Part shown: positions 19,238-20,043 of the stretch, one piece after another | Position numbering within the stretch: position 1 is the first letter of the stretch | Layout of the letters: every line of letters begins with the position of its first letter | DNA from: Apostichopus parvimensis | Taxonomy: Eukaryota; Echinodermata; Holothuroidea; Aspidochirotida; Stichopodidae | Assembly: GCA_000934455.1 (NCBI GenBank) | Contig: KN884703.1 | Span: forward strand, 1-20,043 | Reading direction: 5' to 3' | DNA length: 20,043 nucleotides | The notes under the pieces: model-generated | Seen by the model: the letters and a program-made list of their open reading frames with translations, nothing else | Databases searched by the model: none | What the model was told of the DNA's origin: nothing | Translations under genes and position numbers: made by a program

Positions 19238-19451
19238 ATATCGAGGAATTTACGAACTAACGGAATTCCGTGCCGTTACCATGGAGAACCAAAATGGCTA
19301 CACCTTGCTCGTAGGATCGCCTCCAAACTTGAAATCCAAGGAAATGTTTTGGTTTGTTTTTTCGGTCGATTGCGTTCAGGGCCCGTATACCGTTTTTAAG
19401 GGATTTATATACCGAAAGCAATTTAAGGACGAAATGAAGATTGAACGGTGA
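19212..19451 (+). CDS. Unrecognised small protein, second frame (about 79 codons open)
   Basis: The frame opens just after TAA 19209-19211 and ends at TGA 19449-19451. It has no ATG until 19281, where GTTACCATGG is an excellent eukaryotic start context, giving a possible 56-residue product beginning MENQNGYTLL. The part before that ATG (VKYKASKYRGIYELTEFRAV) also looks protein-like, which favours continuation from the preceding frame over independent initiation. Composition matches the first frame: Lys, Phe, Tyr and Val rich, with strand-like segments such as MFWFVFSVDCV and YTVFKGFIYRKQF, and a basic, charged C-terminus ending KIER. No family is recognised. A +1 shift between 19212 and 19237 would join both parts. 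Confidence 0.4.
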   Translation, partial: RTVKYKASKYRGIYELTEFRAVTMENQNGYTLLVGSPPNLKSKEMFWFVFSVDCVQGPYTVFKGFIYRKQFKDEMKIER

Positions 19452-20043
19452 CGATGTTTAATCACTTCGTCGCATTCGTAGTACGTGTTTTGAAGGTGAA
19501 AAGAAAATTATTTAAAGAAGCAATATAAGCCAAGTGGCTACAGTACGTATTGTTTGCAAAAAAAATAATGTTAAGTGTAAATTGAGTGTACGGTATGTAA
19601 CATAGGTCTGTACAGGAACACGAAACCAGTCGAATGGAACTATACTGAATGACAGGTTATATCCACTGGTGATAGGGATTTCCTAAGTTGGATAAAGGAC
19701 AAGTTGGTAACCAACGAAATGGGGAGGGGTGGTATATACGAAGAGGTGGAGGGGTAGCACGGTATGACCTCAAACCATTGTTCGGATTTGAAGAAACTTA
19801 CAGTAAATGGGGGTAAACAGGAGGTATTAGAGGGGTTGAAACGCAGTCAATCGGGGTGGGGAGTGGGGGGCCACCTCCAGCTTTTCTAGAAAATATTAAT
19901 ATGATCACCATACTTGTAAAGTTGCACCGTATGATGAAAAAAACTGTGCAATACGGGCGAGCAATGTTTAGACAATTTTCTAAACAATCCAGCCTACGAG
20001 AAAGTTCCAAGCCGATGGTGGACAATCCCTTACCCCCATGTTC
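19452..20043. other. No supported gene; right-edge flank
   Basis: A minus-strand open frame of 75 codons (19798-20025) shows no recognisable motif and spans a G-rich, low-complexity stretch (19840-19872), so I do not call it. The sequence just after the plus-strand frame could be its 3' UTR; no AATAAA close to the stop was found. Confidence 0.4.

Overview
The window looks like nuclear genomic DNA from an animal, most plausibly a marine invertebrate; I cannot fix the phylum. The evidence is AT-rich DNA with few CpGs over most of its length, very short exons separated by multi-kilobase introns, canonical GT..AG splice sites, many microsatellites and minisatellites, and one CpG-richer promoter-like zone. 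Nothing suggests operons, ribosome binding sites, CRISPR arrays or other prokaryotic organisation.

The one gene I recognise is a Musashi-family RNA-binding protein on the minus strand, seen from its promoter through its third coding exon. Exon A (18098-18159) carries the start codon and the N-terminal HDPG motif. Exon B (14185-14225) carries the RNP2 strand of RRM1. Exon C (6454-6535) carries the first helix and second strand of RRM1. The three exons join in one frame to give 61 codons plus two bases, ending in KRSR exactly where the RNP1 octamer should begin. RNP1, RRM2, the C-terminal region and the 3' UTR are not visible and should lie beyond the left edge. About 18 kb of the window is therefore introns of this gene (at least 6.45 kb, 7.65 kb and 3.87 kb), holding only simple repeats, a 27-bp minisatellite, two small local duplications and short open frames that look like chance.

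Around 18.1-18.56 kb, CpG rises and several classical promoter elements cluster (GC box/E2F, CCAAT, palindromic CRE, canonical ETS). This marks the Musashi 5' end and may be a divergent promoter.

To its right, on the plus strand, lies an unrecognised coding-like stretch (19016-19451). It consists of two overlapping frames offset by one base, which together look like one small basic, aromatic-rich protein broken by a frameshift. I cannot tell whether this is a pseudogene, an assembly error or true recoding. The last 590 bases show no gene I can support. I found no convincing new multi-gene system; the broken plus-strand locus beside the Musashi promoter is the item most worth checking.
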